64,000 bases of DNA from Ascaphus truei. Its lineage: Eukaryota; Chordata; Amphibia; Anura; Ascaphidae. The stretch lies in assembly GCA_036426205.1 (NCBI GenBank), contig CM071570.1, forward strand, positions 7,333,747-7,397,746, given 5' to 3'. The first letter of the stretch is position 1. Every line of letters starts with the position of its first letter. Below, one piece after another: positions 35,060 through 46,891 of the stretch. The notes beneath the pieces are model-generated. The model worked only from the letters and a program-made list of their open reading frames with translations. It was not told the origin of the DNA and made no database searches. Both the position numbers and the translations under genes were made by a program.

Positions 35060-35215
35060 ATGAAAGGGGCAGTAGCACCAGGGTGGGTGGTTAGGCCTGC
35101 TGGGAAGGTTGCGGGAGGAGTTAACCCCTTCAATACCATAGCAGTGTGAACTGCTATGGTAATGAAGGGGTTAACTTGTCCCGCTACCACCGGAAGACCT
35201 AAACACCCACCCTTG
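35060..35215. mobile_element. Fold-back element with perfect inner hairpin
   Basis: 'gttaaccccttcaataccat' at 35118 pairs with 'atggtaatgaaggggttaac' ending at 35174 around a TGTGAA loop. Outer arms 'gggtgggtggttaggcc' and 'acctaaacacccaccc' continue the palindrome. A related, looser palindrome is at 35530-35645. Confidence 0.75.
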
Positions 35216-35789
35216 GACTACTACCCCTTCACCCAATCCCTCTACCCCAATAAACAAAAATTACACAACAACCCTACTACCCACCTCCTCTCCCCCAACA
35301 ACCCCCCTCCCCAATACATACTGTACAGTACAGTACTGGGCAAAATTACTATTATTCAGAAATGGATAATAGCTCATTTGCCCATTCAAAATCAAACATT
35401 AGCCAGCCAGCATAAATAAAGTAAATACAACTTCTACTTACCCCTGCCATGATGAAGGGCATCCTCATCACCATACTCCAGGTCCATATCCTCCGTTGGC
35501 AGCAAGATTACAAGAAAAAATACAATCTAATGGCCCCTAACCCCTTAATCACTTTAGTGGTTAATAACAGCTATAATAATTAAGGGGTTAACTCACCCTC
35601 ACCCACTACCCACCCGGGAGGCCTAACCACCCACCCCGGGCCCACTATTCCCTCCTTCTATCCATTGATTGGCACAGTGGTACATCATGCCCAAATAATA
35701 TAATCATAGCAAACGTTCAAACTTTTTGTGGCTACAAAATCAATTTTACAAAGTCTGAGGTTCTCTGCCATAGTACAGGACATGGGATC

Positions 35790-37680
35790 CAGTTGTCCTG
35801 TTTAAAATCACTAAATACTGTATTAAGCATTCAGTTCCGCTTGAATTTACAGAAGTTGTACGATTTAACTTTTACCCCCACTTTGAGTAAGATTGATAGA
35901 GAAATCTCTGGGTGGATTAATCTTCCATTATCACTGTTCAGCAGAATTGCCCTAATCAAAATATGTTTTTTTTCCCCCAAACATATTTGATTTTTACACT
36001 TTCCCTCTCTTATTAAGAAAAAATATATTTCTAAAATACACCAGAACTTTACCAATTTTATTGAGAATAAAACATATGATAAGTGTAAATCGATAACAGG
36101 TCGATGGGGAGAACAGTGGGGGTTAAATCTTCCAGGTGTGGAGATTTTAATCTTTTATCATTAATGAGATATATTAGATACTGGTTGTTTTAGAATATAG
36201 AGTTTGTCAACTTTAAATTTTAAGGACAGTTTGCTCTCCCATATTCTCTGAGATCTTTGCCTTTCCTCAAGAACATGAGCAATCTAAATTTTATACTGAA
36301 GAGTGTCCTCTTCTGAGACACTGTTGTGGCATGGCGAATAATTAGAAAATACTTCAAATTGTCCCCAGACATATCTAAATTTCAGCCGTAGTTGGAAATC
36401 CAGAATTTGTGAAAGCCCAAGATCACTACATTTCGAAGAATTGGGCTATTAAAGGACTGATTCATATCTCCATTTGTTTTGGTTTAGGTCAGCAGACCTT
36501 CCCAAACTTCCAGCAACTCAAAGAAAAATACCAACTGTTAAAAAAACTTTCTTTGCCTTCCTCCAATTGAGACATTATGTGACTAGTTTGATAAGGGGGA
36601 AGCCATCCATATTAGATGATAATACTCTGGAGGCTGGCTTAAGACATCCCTTCAATCAGATTTAATCTCCTAAACCAAATTCAATCCTTTGGTAGAAATC
36701 TGCACTGGGATTCATTGGAAGCATCTGCTTGCCAAATGGCAGATAGATTTCCCAGATTTATTGGATCTGGAAATGTTGATCAAAGGGTTTAGCAATGTCC
36801 AATCCATTACTCAGAACACACATCTGAGAGATACAGATGAAGATAGTGAAGTGGGCATTTCTGACTCCAGAACAATGAAACAAATTCCAACAAAATGCAC
36901 TAATGTGTAAAACATTGTGGTAGTATAAATGTCAATATTTCACATTGCCTGTGGTTCAGCAAAAAAATAAACAAATTCTGCTATAAGTCTTCTTAAGCAC
37001 CATGTTTAAAACAAAATTCTCATATGACTTTAAAGCAGTGCTATTTGGTTAAATGTAGGTTTGGAAAATTATGACGTTTTAGCGGCAGAAAAACTAATAG
37101 TGGTAAATTTGATGAAACCATGCCATCCAGCGATTTCCTTATTATTTTATCCCTTATGAATGGGGAAGAATTTGATTCAATGGATAATTCCACTCAGACA
37201 ACAAGTACATTTTTAAATAAACAGAAACCCCTACTGCAAATATTACTTTCAAGGAGGTGATGATAACCTTTAAATATTCAGATTGGGTATCCATTGCATT
37301 GCTGGAAGGGTAATGGAAAAGATTAAAAGATTTATACATTTTCACCAGGAAATGTACATTACTGATTGCCTGAGAGAGAAATAAGGATCAAACATTATCT
37401 TCTTTCCTCTCTTCATCTTTCCCTTTTCCTCCAATCCTAACAGCTCGTTACTAAATTGATAAATAAGAGAAATGCAATTAGCTTTTTCACCCTTGTCAAG
37501 CAGAAATTGATAAGAAACATGAGAGGAGGGAACTATGTTTACTGCAAGTTAATAGTATACCTGAATCTCTTCACTCTGTAAACACACATTCTTTGTTTTC
37601 ATATGAATATATTTCTATATCTCTGAACTGTGATCACAGACAATAAAAGAAATATATATAAAAAAAAAATGTAATGTTCA
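35790..37680 (+). pseudogene. L1/Tx1-type LINE, 3' part of ORF2 and tail
   Basis: Translated in shifting frames, this reads as the C-terminal third of an L1 ORF2: SKIDREISGWINLPLSLFSR then ALIKICFF and KHIFDFYTFPL (the part after the reverse transcriptase core), then QQLKEKYQL, then a KC...HC...SHCLWF stretch typical of the C-terminal cysteine motif. The RT active site is not included, so the copy is 5'-truncated, as is usual for LINEs. Many stops and frameshifts. An A-rich tail lies at about 37667-37676 after 'acaataaaagaaatatatat'. Tx1-like L1 families are abundant in frogs. Not functional. Confidence 0.75.
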
Positions 37681-37782
37681 TTATTTTTACATTTAGTAGG
37701 TTGATGGAAACAAATTTAATCAGTGTTCATTCGTATATCCGTAAAATAATATGTAATTGAAATATGGCACATACTGTACAAC

Positions 37783-37831
<49 letters not shown>
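37783..37831. repeat. (CTAT)n microsatellite
   Basis: About twelve perfect tetranucleotide units. Confidence 0.95.
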
Positions 37832-37832
<1 letters not shown>

Positions 37833-38491
37833 AGTGTTTTTTCCCCCACTCCCCTTCCCTGTGTCTCTCCCCCCTACTCTTGTGTTTTTTAAGATCCATA
37901 TATTCTGCATTTATAGTCGTGTAGCATTTCCATATTTGTGTGATCCCTATTGTTCTATTATTACCGCTAATACATTTTTGGCTTATTCAGTGACTCTTTC
38001 GTTTTCTCTATTAATCAGTGTGTGCTGGAGCCCTTGTTTTGGTTTATATGATCTTCAGTGGGGTTGTTTGGGCCCACTTTGTTCTGTTTGCACCATGTAC
38101 TTCATGATTTTTGTATTCATTATTTAGAGTGCTGTCTATTATTGTTTATAAAGTGAGAAATATATGTTTTTTGTTATTTTTGTAAAGTTGGTTGGCTGTG
38201 TATTTGCCATGGACATTTTAGCCTGCATCGGGTTGTGAGAGAAACTCCAATTAAAAATAAAAAATAAAAAAAAATCTCTGAGCTGCTCAATACTTTAGCT
38301 CAAATGTTTTTTTTCTGTTCTGAACAGATTGTTTATAGATGCATTGTATGTTGTGGAGTATAATATATGATATGTCACTTTATAGTATAGAATGTTTATA
38401 GTGTATAATGTTTAGGATTCATATGTAGTATAATTTAATATACACAAAAGTAATGTTTTAAAAGTGTTGCAGTGATGCAAAGAGTGTGTCA

Positions 38492-38905
<414 letters not shown>

Positions 38906-39539
38906 ATTGTTCCATGTTTGTCTTGTCCTGTATGTCCTAATTGTTTGCATTTAACAGTGTTGCATTATAATTTTTTTTCCTTTCTCTTTCACTTCACACA
39001 CATGTAAATCCCTGCTGTGGAGCGTGAAGCTAAAGATTGGACTCTCCTCCATTTGGACACTGTCACAATTCTTGGACTCCACATTGTTCCTATATTGGAC
39101 TTTAAGGCGCCTGTTTGTATTGTTGTTTTTTAGTTATGCACGTATATGACGATTGCAGTACAGTACATGCATCGATAAGTGGGAAAAAGGGAGTGCTTCA
39201 CTTTAAGTACATTTTCACTTTACATACATGCTCCGGTCCCATTGCGTACGTTATTGCGGGGTATGCCTGTACTGTAATTAAAAACATACAGGTATATTTT
39301 AAAAAAAGCAGCAATTTATTTTATTGGTGGGTGCAGTAAGTACAAAAACATTAATGGTGTCCAATACAGTAAAAACATTGACAGTATGAATACAATCTAC
39401 AACAATCAACATTATTTTTATTGGTGGAGTACTGTAAGTAAAAAAACATTAATGGTGTACTGTAATTAAATACATACATGTATATTTAAAAAAACATATT
39501 AGAATACAATTTAAAACAATGAACAAGTCAGAAATGAAT

Positions 39540-40893
39540 CAACATTTTAACAGACGACCAATCACGAAGCGAATTGGATCCCCAGAAGATTGTCCTTCCA
39601 GGGCCGATACCTTGTATGCCGCAAAATGCCATTAATGGAGTCTCGCACGATTTTCATTAAAGGATCGGTAATTGAAAAATAGCGCCACAATTCCTCCACA
39701 ATAGTCTATCTTAAATTTTCAGGAAGAGCCTTTTTCTTGCGATTCACTTCGTAGTTTACATTGTGGGCCCACCCTAAGTACAACGGGTATGGCACGTGGT
39801 GCTTGAAAATTAACAAGGCATGCCCTGGGGTATACAAGCACTTGCAAACCTATACTTCTCCCTGAGTGGCTGGGGCAGCTCGCGCAGGATGATGTCGGGC
39901 ACCATCTCAATGCAAGCGTATGTGGGTTGGATTCTGGGAGCGGGTGTTCTTCTGGGAGCTGGTGTGCTTGTGGCGGCGGGAGAGGGTAGGTTGTCTGGGA
40001 GGATGCTTTCCTCCTGTCCTCCTGGTCTCCTTGTCAGTGTTGCCTCCTGGCGTGGTCTTGACGGGGTTGTCATGGCATCCTCATCAACGGCATACATGAA
40101 CACATATTCTTCTGATGGGTGGGTGAGCTTGGAGATGGAAGGTTGAAGGTCTCATTCATCCCATCCATGCCACCCTCCTGCTCCGGCGTCCGAGATACAG
40201 GGGCATGAACTCCAAGCAAATTATGTATCCCCGCTATGTCAGTCTCTATCTTCTCCATCCGTTGATCCATCTTCTCCATCTGTTGATCCATCTTTTCCAT
40301 CCATTGATCCATCTTCTCCATCCATTGATCCATATTTAGCATGGTCTCTAAAAGAAGATCTACCAGCATAGAGTTCCCAGGGATATCGACACTTAATCCA
40401 TTCAGCATGCGGTCTAACGAGCTGGATCTTGTGCATGAGGTGCTGTGGACATCTGCTGTGGACATCTGGGTGGATGGGTGCATAAGAGGATGAGATGGGG
40501 GTTCCCTGGAGATAAGCGGCAGCATCGTCGAAGAGTGATGGAGAAGGTGCCCTGGGGATTTCCGGGAGAGAAGCGGCAGCGGCGGTGAGGAGTGATGGAG
40601 AAGGTGTCCTCTGGGTTTCCGGGAGAGAAGCGGCAGCGGCGGTGAGGGCTGATGCAGAAGGTGACCATTTGTTTTGATTTGAGTTTACATCACTGAATTT
40701 CTTCTTGACATAATAAGGCTTCTTTAAAGCCTTACCTGTAGCTTTTGGAGTCATCAGAAGGGTTTCTTTATAAGCCTTAGTCTGTCGCTTTGGCCTTTGC
40801 TTGGAAACGGCTGCCGCCTTTCGCTTTTTCTGCATAACAGGCACAGCAGAGGCGAGTGTGTTCCTGCGGCCGTAGAATCGGGGTTGATCCATG
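39540..40893 (-). pseudogene. BEN-like / coiled-coil gene of a two-gene DNA transposon (decayed)
   Basis: Reading on minus from a methionine near 40893 (MDQPRFYGRRN), the N-terminus is basic (KKRKAAAVSKQRPKRQTKAY), like a nuclear localisation signal. Next come two LTAAAASLPExxRxPSPS repeats, then a heptad array (QWMEKMD, about five times, coded by 21-bp DNA repeats at 40256-40340) that should form a coiled coil. A C-terminal domain follows: LREKYRFASA, RKKKALPENLR, then IVRDSINGILRHTRY, ending with a stop near 39568. The last domain resembles BEN domains in spacing and key residues, but that is a judgement by eye. At least two frameshifts (near 40520 and near 39830) and one in-frame stop break the gene. 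It starts about 250 bp from the divergent Tc1-like transposase, suggesting a shared bidirectional promoter. Confidence 0.5.
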
Positions 40894-41143
40894 GAAGCAG
40901 ATGGCACAATGCAGTATCTGGACAAGGGCAAGTTCAGATACAGATCATCGAGTGGGAGGCTATGCAATGTGTGTCACCTTTTATGCATGGCGACGAGGTG
41001 CAGGTGTTAAAAGTGTGCGTATTCTAATGTGAGTCATTAAAGTATAAATACACCATCCATTTTGTGGATTCACTGCACATTGAATACACAGACTAAACAT
41101 CGAATATACATTCTTGTGCTTGTATTTAATTAGACATGCAGCG
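40894..41143. promoter_or_regulatory. Bidirectional intergenic region between divergent transposon genes
   Basis: This 250-bp gap separates the minus BEN-like gene from the plus transposase ATG (41144). TATAAATA at about 41043 on plus would suit transcription of the transposase. No clear minus-strand TATA was found. Confidence 0.35.
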
Positions 41144-41352
41144 ATGCCTGTTAAAAAGATTTCTAAGGATCTCAGCATGAGAATAAAGGAGATGTTCATG
41201 AGAGGACAACGAATTGCGGATATTCAATGCTGGCTAAGTACTTCTGGCCTCGTTGTGCCAGCAGCAACCATGAGCTATCATGCCCATGGTAAGACCAAAA
41301 AAGTAAAGAGGACACCAACGGTAACTACTGCGTAAGTACTGTACTGTACTGT

Positions 41353-41575
41353 ACTGTATCTATCTATTATTATTGTTATCGCTGTATATTTATATAACTC
41401 TATTCTATACAGTATTTATCTATTTTTATTGTTATCGCTGTATATTTATATAACTCTATTCTATACAGTATCTATCTATTTTTATTGTTATCGCTGAATA
41501 TTTATATAACTCTATTCTATACAGTATCTATCTATTTTTATTGTTATCGCTGTATATTTATACAGTATAACTATT
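41353..41575. repeat. 56-bp tandem repeat, four units
   Basis: 'gttatcgctgtatatttata' starts at 41375, 41431, 41487 and 41543, exactly 56 bp apart, with one or two base differences. Lies in the transposase intron. Confidence 0.95.
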
Positions 41576-41683
41576 CTATTAAAGTAAAATCTATATTTGG
41601 CCATACTGTAGGCCTGAGCATAAATGTACCTGTACTTCTCTAGGCGTGGACCAGGATGCATTGTCATCTTTTATGGTACAGTA

Positions 41684-42038
41684 TACACAGGCGGCACACT
41701 TTATTCGAGTACGGCTCATTCCGCAAGCCGGGATATGTCCCGGCTTGCGAGCCACACTCCCTCAGCGTGCCGCGCATCACCGATGCGCGGTCACGCGTCA
41801 TCGGGTGCCTGTGCCGCCTGTACGCGTGCCCAGGGCTCCCCGAGATGTCGCGCGGATGTGAGGACGGCGGCGGGACGTTCCGGGGGACCCGGCGGAACCG
41901 GTTTGGAGAGGGGGAAGCCCCGATCGGCGGGCCTCTCCTCCGAGGCTTCGGCGCGCGCCCGGCACCGTCCGGCGCGCGCCAGGTTACTGCTGCGGCCGAG
42001 AACGGGCAAATGCTCGAATAAACTCGGCCGCAGCAGTA
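41684..42038. mobile_element. GC-rich non-autonomous DNA transposon, TA-flanked (copy 2)
   Basis: Reverse-complement relative of 975-1339. Ends are TA-CACAGGCGGC and GCCGCAGCAG-TA, with TTTATTCGAG near one end and CTCGAATAAA near the other. It interrupts the intron of the Tc1-like pseudogene. The open frames through it on both strands are compositional. Confidence 0.7.
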
Positions 42039-42580
42039 ATAATGCACAAAGTCACATTCTTTAGCCTTAAGCACTGTACTGTACTACTGTAGTGTGCATT
42101 ATTTTGAGCACTTTTCTTTTCTTGTTACAGGAATCATGAATAAAGCTTTTTTCCAAGAGCAAATAGTGCCTGAGATTGTGGAATACATCACACAATTCCC
42201 AGATGGTCACCGTTTCTACCAGGACAACGATCCGAAGCACACTGCATCAACTGTGCATTCTGTATTCTTGCCTGCGGTATCTACTGGGTGAAGACGCCAG
42301 AGGAGTAAGTACGGTAACCGTGTCTCGTTTTTTCACACTGTTTACTGTGTATCTCTTTAACTAATTCTCCTTTTTCCCCCTCCAATGACAGATCGCCAGA
42401 CTTCAATCCTATCAAAATGGTCTGGCATCAGCTGAAGGACCATATCCGAAAAGTGGTGAAACCCTCAAAAAAGGATGAGTTGGCGATTGGCATAATGAGT
42501 TTTTAGAATGATGTGTTCACCGTGGAACAATGTAATAAATATATTGACCATATTGCGACTGTGTTGCCCATTGTGATAGA

Positions 42581-44857
42581 GCGTAATGGGCAAGAATCAG
42601 GAAGGTAATATGGTACTGTATTGTAGTATGGTAAGTACAGGCACACCAAGTACAGCATGATAAATGTAAGTATGGAACAGATTGTTTTATAGTATACAGT
42701 ATACAGCATGCACTTTACTGCACTAATTTTTAATTTTTAGAGAAAGCTGCACTACCAATCTTGTTACAAAGTATTTTACAGTACAGTAGTTCCAGTATAC
42801 AGTAGTTTGACAGTAGTAACTGCATACAGTAGTCCAATATGGAGTTGTTTTATTGTACACAATGCAATTATATGCACTTAACTGCACTAATTTTTACTTT
42901 CCTTTTCAGAGACAGCTGGCTGCACTACAAAAGGATGGGTGGGGAGGGGGGTATCATGTGTAAATTGTATGAACTGTATGTATAGTGTATCTACAGTCAT
43001 GATTCACACAATCCCCCCCCCCCTATCTCAATGAACTACAGAATGCAATGTGGCTATGATGAACAAGATAAAAACTAACAATTTGTATTACTGTTTTTAT
43101 TATTATAAATGGGCAATATTCATGATTATTTGTATTTTTCATTCTTCCATGATTATGCACCGGCCCTCAAATTTCAACTGACAGAAGAACTACAGTACAC
43201 TACTGTACACTACTGTATGTGTACAAAGAAGATGAACACTGAAAATGATTATTTGTATTTTTTATTCCTGATAAAATAAAATAAATATTTCATTACATTC
43301 ACATTTTTTTTCTTTGAACTTTAAATTCACTGTGAATGTGTGAGGAAAGGGATTCTTCAAGAAGGCTTACATTTTTATTCATTGGTTACATAATCAGATT
43401 AACATATTCAATTCGAAAAGGGTTTATCACAAGTGTGCATGCGTTACCGTAAACAAAGCCTCAAAGGGTTAGAGGGGGGTCATCATAATGGATTAGCATA
43501 AGAGATTAGCCAAGCATTTGAAAATTAATGTGAAGTTATACATGCATGTGGATTAATCATCAACTAGGTCCCTTTCCAAAGAGGATTACATGCAGGTGCA
43601 GAGATGTGATGCTCGGCTCGGGACGATTAAAAACACAAAGCCAAGCTTTTGAAAATGAATGGTTTTCGAGAGGTGTCGATAAGAAGTTGAAATCCTTGAG
43701 CCTTGTGTTTGTATGCTGGTGGGAGGGGGTTAAAGCTGCATGAAGGATTAGCAGTTCTGTACTGTAGTTCAAAGACATATTTTCAACAGGTCATCATAAT
43801 GTTTTGATCCCCAGACCCCCAAATCAATAAAATTTACATAAAGCATGTGAATGACCAGTGTCAAATTAAAAAGCTGCAGTACCAATAGAATATCAGAATA
43901 ACAAGAATTGTTCTGCAGGCAGACATGTCTGGAAACAAAACATAAAAAAAAAAAATAATAATATTTTTTTCCAGACTTGAACTTTCACATGATTGTGAAG
44001 TTATACACGCATGCACATTAATCATCAACTAAGTCCCTTCCCAAAGAGGATTACACGCAGGCGCTGAAATGTGACACCAGGCTCCGTATGTTATACACGC
44101 AGGAATGTGATGACAGGTTTGGGATGATTGAAGCCAGAAATCCATCTGGCTGGGAGAGGTGTACTGAACTGTAGATGAAATAGTACTTTAGCCGTGTGTG
44201 TGCGGGGGCGAGAGGGAGAGCGCTGTATGCACCGAAATGTGATATTGTAACACGCCTATGCGTTTCAACAATGTTCAAATGAGACATACAGTACTCTACG
44301 GTACACGCATAATATAAAAAGAGTATGAAAACAAGTAAAAGTACTGATTACAAAATACTGTAATACAGTACATACAGTACTGTATAGAAATGTGATCATT
44401 TTATATTCGAAGAAGACGCAACGCTATTTTTTTGTAATACTGTATACTGTAAATCCTCCATTTTACAAATACTGCATGCGCACACACAGACATAATACAT
44501 TAGACATGCATTAGACTTACAGTATTATACTTTTAAGACAACAGCTCGCAAACGCCCACCTGGGTTTTTAGACGGTATTGCAGTATAGCGGACAGCGCTA
44601 AAAATCCGAGCGCTAACATACCTGAAAGCGCTACGGAAAACAGAAAATATACCGCATCTGGCCACGGTTAGCAGAGCGCCGTAGATCTGGCCACATTAGG
44701 ATAAAGGTGGCCGCAACTGTACAGTAATTCAGACTTTTACAGATGTAGTAGTGAGACCAACATACAACTTGTTACATCCACGTGATACAACTTGTTACAT
44801 CCACATTTTAGAATATAAAAACAGAATCCATATTACATATATAACAATAAATTCATA
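42581..44857. other. Non-coding transposon remains with 'tacagtactgta' words and a direct duplication
   Basis: No gene is seen. The segment at about 43552-43627 ('attaatcatcaactaggtcc' to 'gatgctcggctcgggac') is duplicated at about 44018-44095 in direct orientation. TACAGTACTGTA-type words are dense throughout, as near the other Tc1-like copy at 29.3-30.4 kb, so this may be 3' non-coding sequence of the same element type. Confidence 0.45.
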
Positions 44858-45530
44858 TGTAGCACCTGCCACGGAAGATTCGTCCACTACATTGTTATTG
44901 TCCCCGATGCTGTAGCTCACCTGCTGGTTCAGGAGGTCTGAGTGGCTCTGCAGTTGTAGTTTGGGAGCAGCAACAGGGCAGGCGTTCCCCATCTCTTTAC
45001 TGTGCAGCGCCTCCATCCCATGAGGATCCTGCTGAATGCAGGATGGTCCTCAAAGGCAAAACTCCTCTCCAATAACCACACACAACAGCTGGTCCAAAGG
45101 CAGGTTTATTGCAGCATGATAGTTCTCCAGCCCTGGAGCAGACCCCAGGGGCTTGAGGTCCCAAGAGTCCCTCCCAATCTCCTTGACCCTCTTGTAGGGA
45201 AAAAAGTATAAATCTGTCCCATAATCAACAACCTCAATTTGGTGGTGTCAGCTATTATACCCGGGGGGAAGGGCTTGTAACCCCGCCCCAAAACAGGTCA
45301 GTCTAGGTACTGACAGGCATCACACCATATACATGAAACCCAGTCATGACACACTAGTTATGACACTGTAATTGCCGGTTCAGGCCTGCCCCTGGATAAG
45401 CAACATAGTACCCATCCAGGCTGCAACTGCAGGCTAGGCCCTGCGCAGGAGTTTAACCGCAACATTTTTCCTATCAGGACTTATAGTGTTGAGGCCAGTA
45501 GAAGGATATAGCCAGGGGCACTTGGCTACA
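44858..45530 (-). mobile_element. Solo LTR with 4-bp target duplication
   Basis: This 673-bp sequence has perfect TGTAGC/GCTACA ends, flanked by CATA on both sides (44854-44857 and 45531-45534). On minus it has TATAATA at about 45254-45260 and AATAAA at 45105-45110, the expected TATA-to-polyA order. It shares 'tgcagcgcctcca' and the following block with the LTRs of the 2.6-12 kb array, so it is a related but distinct family. It is the product of LTR-LTR recombination. Confidence 0.85.
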
Positions 45531-45636
45531 CATATTTATTAGAATAAATACATGACCAAATCTTCTATATTTAATATTACTATCTGCTCCAACTAATTTT
45601 GTCTGTGACATACTGTGGGGACATGTTTTGCATCTA

Positions 45637-45843
45637 ATATATATATATATATATATAAAAGCCTATAGGGAACCATGTTAAAAATGGTTATTGAGGCAAA
45701 AAGTGACACTGTGTGCTCATTTGCATGTCATTTCCCAGAATCCCTTGCTGCAGTGGAAGTGCTGTATGCTGGGTGATAATGGGGAAAGGCGGGGTTGCAG
45801 ACCTGCCTAAGACATGCAGATGAGCATACTGTACAGTTATATT

Positions 45844-45879
<36 letters not shown>
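45637..45879 (-). mobile_element. (TA)n-embedded MITE, copy 2
   Basis: (TA)n at 45637-45656 and about 45848-45879 encloses 45657-45847, an inverted copy of the 28171-28345 MITE ('cagaatcccttgctgcagtg', ATGCAAAT-type octamers). It supports insertion into TA repeats. Confidence 0.8.
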
Positions 45880-45880
<1 letters not shown>

Positions 45881-46215
45881 CAAGCAGAAAAAGAAAAAAG
45901 CAGCGCCTCTATTATGATTGATCAGTAAAGTGAATAAACTAACTAAAAAGAAATATAATTAAATAAAATGTAAATAAACGGTATAAACTATATGGTAATA
46001 AAAATAATTAGTAGCACAGATCAATATTAAAACTGTAAACCATAAACATAAAAATGAATTGTTAAAAATACAAAAAAATATATATATCAAAAACAAGAAA
46101 AAAAGAGAGTGTAAAAACCAGTCCTCAAAGATAAGTCCAATAATGATGTGGGTTCCGGTATGGAGGGTCTCCGGCAGCTCTCAGTGTGGACAAACCACGT
46201 CCACAGTGAATCTAA

Positions 46216-46855
46216 GGGAAAAAGGGAAGAGAGAGCGCACGCCCATAGCGTAAAATTGTATTTTAATGAGGGGAGGGGGAAAGGGGGGTAAAAAATGCAC
46301 TCACAAGGGTACAATAAAATCTAGCATTGCGTGATATAATCACCACCATCCGGTTAGTGTCTGCAGCGTCTTGGGGCAGTCCCAGTCTTGCAGTATCAGG
46401 ATCGTAGTCCCAACAGATGTCCAGGGCAGATGGTATTTAATACAGCTGTATTAGAATCCTGGAAGATGGCTCCGTGTAGTACAGGGTTCTGCAGCAGTTG
46501 CGCATGGATCAGTCCGTTCCAGCGCTCGGTGATGACGTCAGTGTCAATGCGTCTGATGTAATGACGCTCCCTGACGCGTTTCGTCACTCTCGGGTAACTT
46601 TCTCAAAGGGAAGTGTGGAGAAGGGGAAGGTCCGGTATTTAAATACACAACCTGATCATATCAATTACTTTGAACGTCCCTCCTCTCAGCTGAAGGTACT
46701 TGGTGCTAATACATTAACAAGTGGTGGTGGTGATTATATCACGCAATGCTAGATTTTATTGTACCCTTGTGAGTGCATTTTTTACCCCCCTTTCCCCCTC
46801 CCCTCATTAAAATACAATTTTACGCTATGGGCGTGCGCTCTCTCTTCCCTTTTTC

Positions 46856-46857
<2 letters not shown>
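46216..46857. mobile_element. Inverted pair of Penelope-type terminal repeats
   Basis: 46216-46348 is reverse-complementary to 46724-46857 (shared 'gcgcacgcccatagcgtaaa' and 'gtacaataaaatctagcatt'). Between them lies about 375 bp including, on minus, TTGAGAAA-GTTAC-CCGAGA-GTGAC-GAAACGCG (46574-46606), a hammerhead-like core. Inverted terminal repeats of this kind are common in Penelope-like elements. Confidence 0.6.
46574..46608 (-). ncRNA. Hammerhead-ribozyme-like core (tentative)
   Basis: On minus, TTGAGAAA is followed by a five-pair stem (GTTAC/GTGAC, one G-U pair) and GAAACGCG. The canonical core is CUGANGA-stem II-GAAA. The first half is degenerate (T for C, A for G), so activity is doubtful, but the arrangement and the Penelope context fit. 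Confidence 0.35.

Positions 46858-46888
<31 letters not shown>
46857..46888. repeat. (TA)n microsatellite
   Basis: Separates two Penelope-type segments. Confidence 0.9.

Positions 46889-46891
<3 letters not shown>

Larger units (their letters stand above)
41144..42580 (+). pseudogene. Intron-containing Tc1/mariner-like transposase (decayed)
   Basis: Exon 1 (41144-41332) starts at ATG and encodes MPVKKISKDLSMRIKEMF and an RTPTVTTA end; it is the first helix-turn-helix, and a GTAAGT donor follows. A second visible exon (42131-42304) follows a TTGTTACAG acceptor and contains YQDNDPKHTAS, the second-aspartate signature of Tc1/mariner DDE enzymes. Its end PE-(E) joins by a clean GTAAGT...ACAG intron (42305-42391) to SPDFNPI...VWHQLKDHIRK. 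The expected third acidic residue (normally NPIE) reads NPIK, so the catalytic triad is broken, and a small frameshift lies before the intron. The second HTH and the first catalytic aspartate are missing. The large intervening intron instead holds 56-bp tandem repeats and a GC-rich transposon. Confidence 0.7.
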
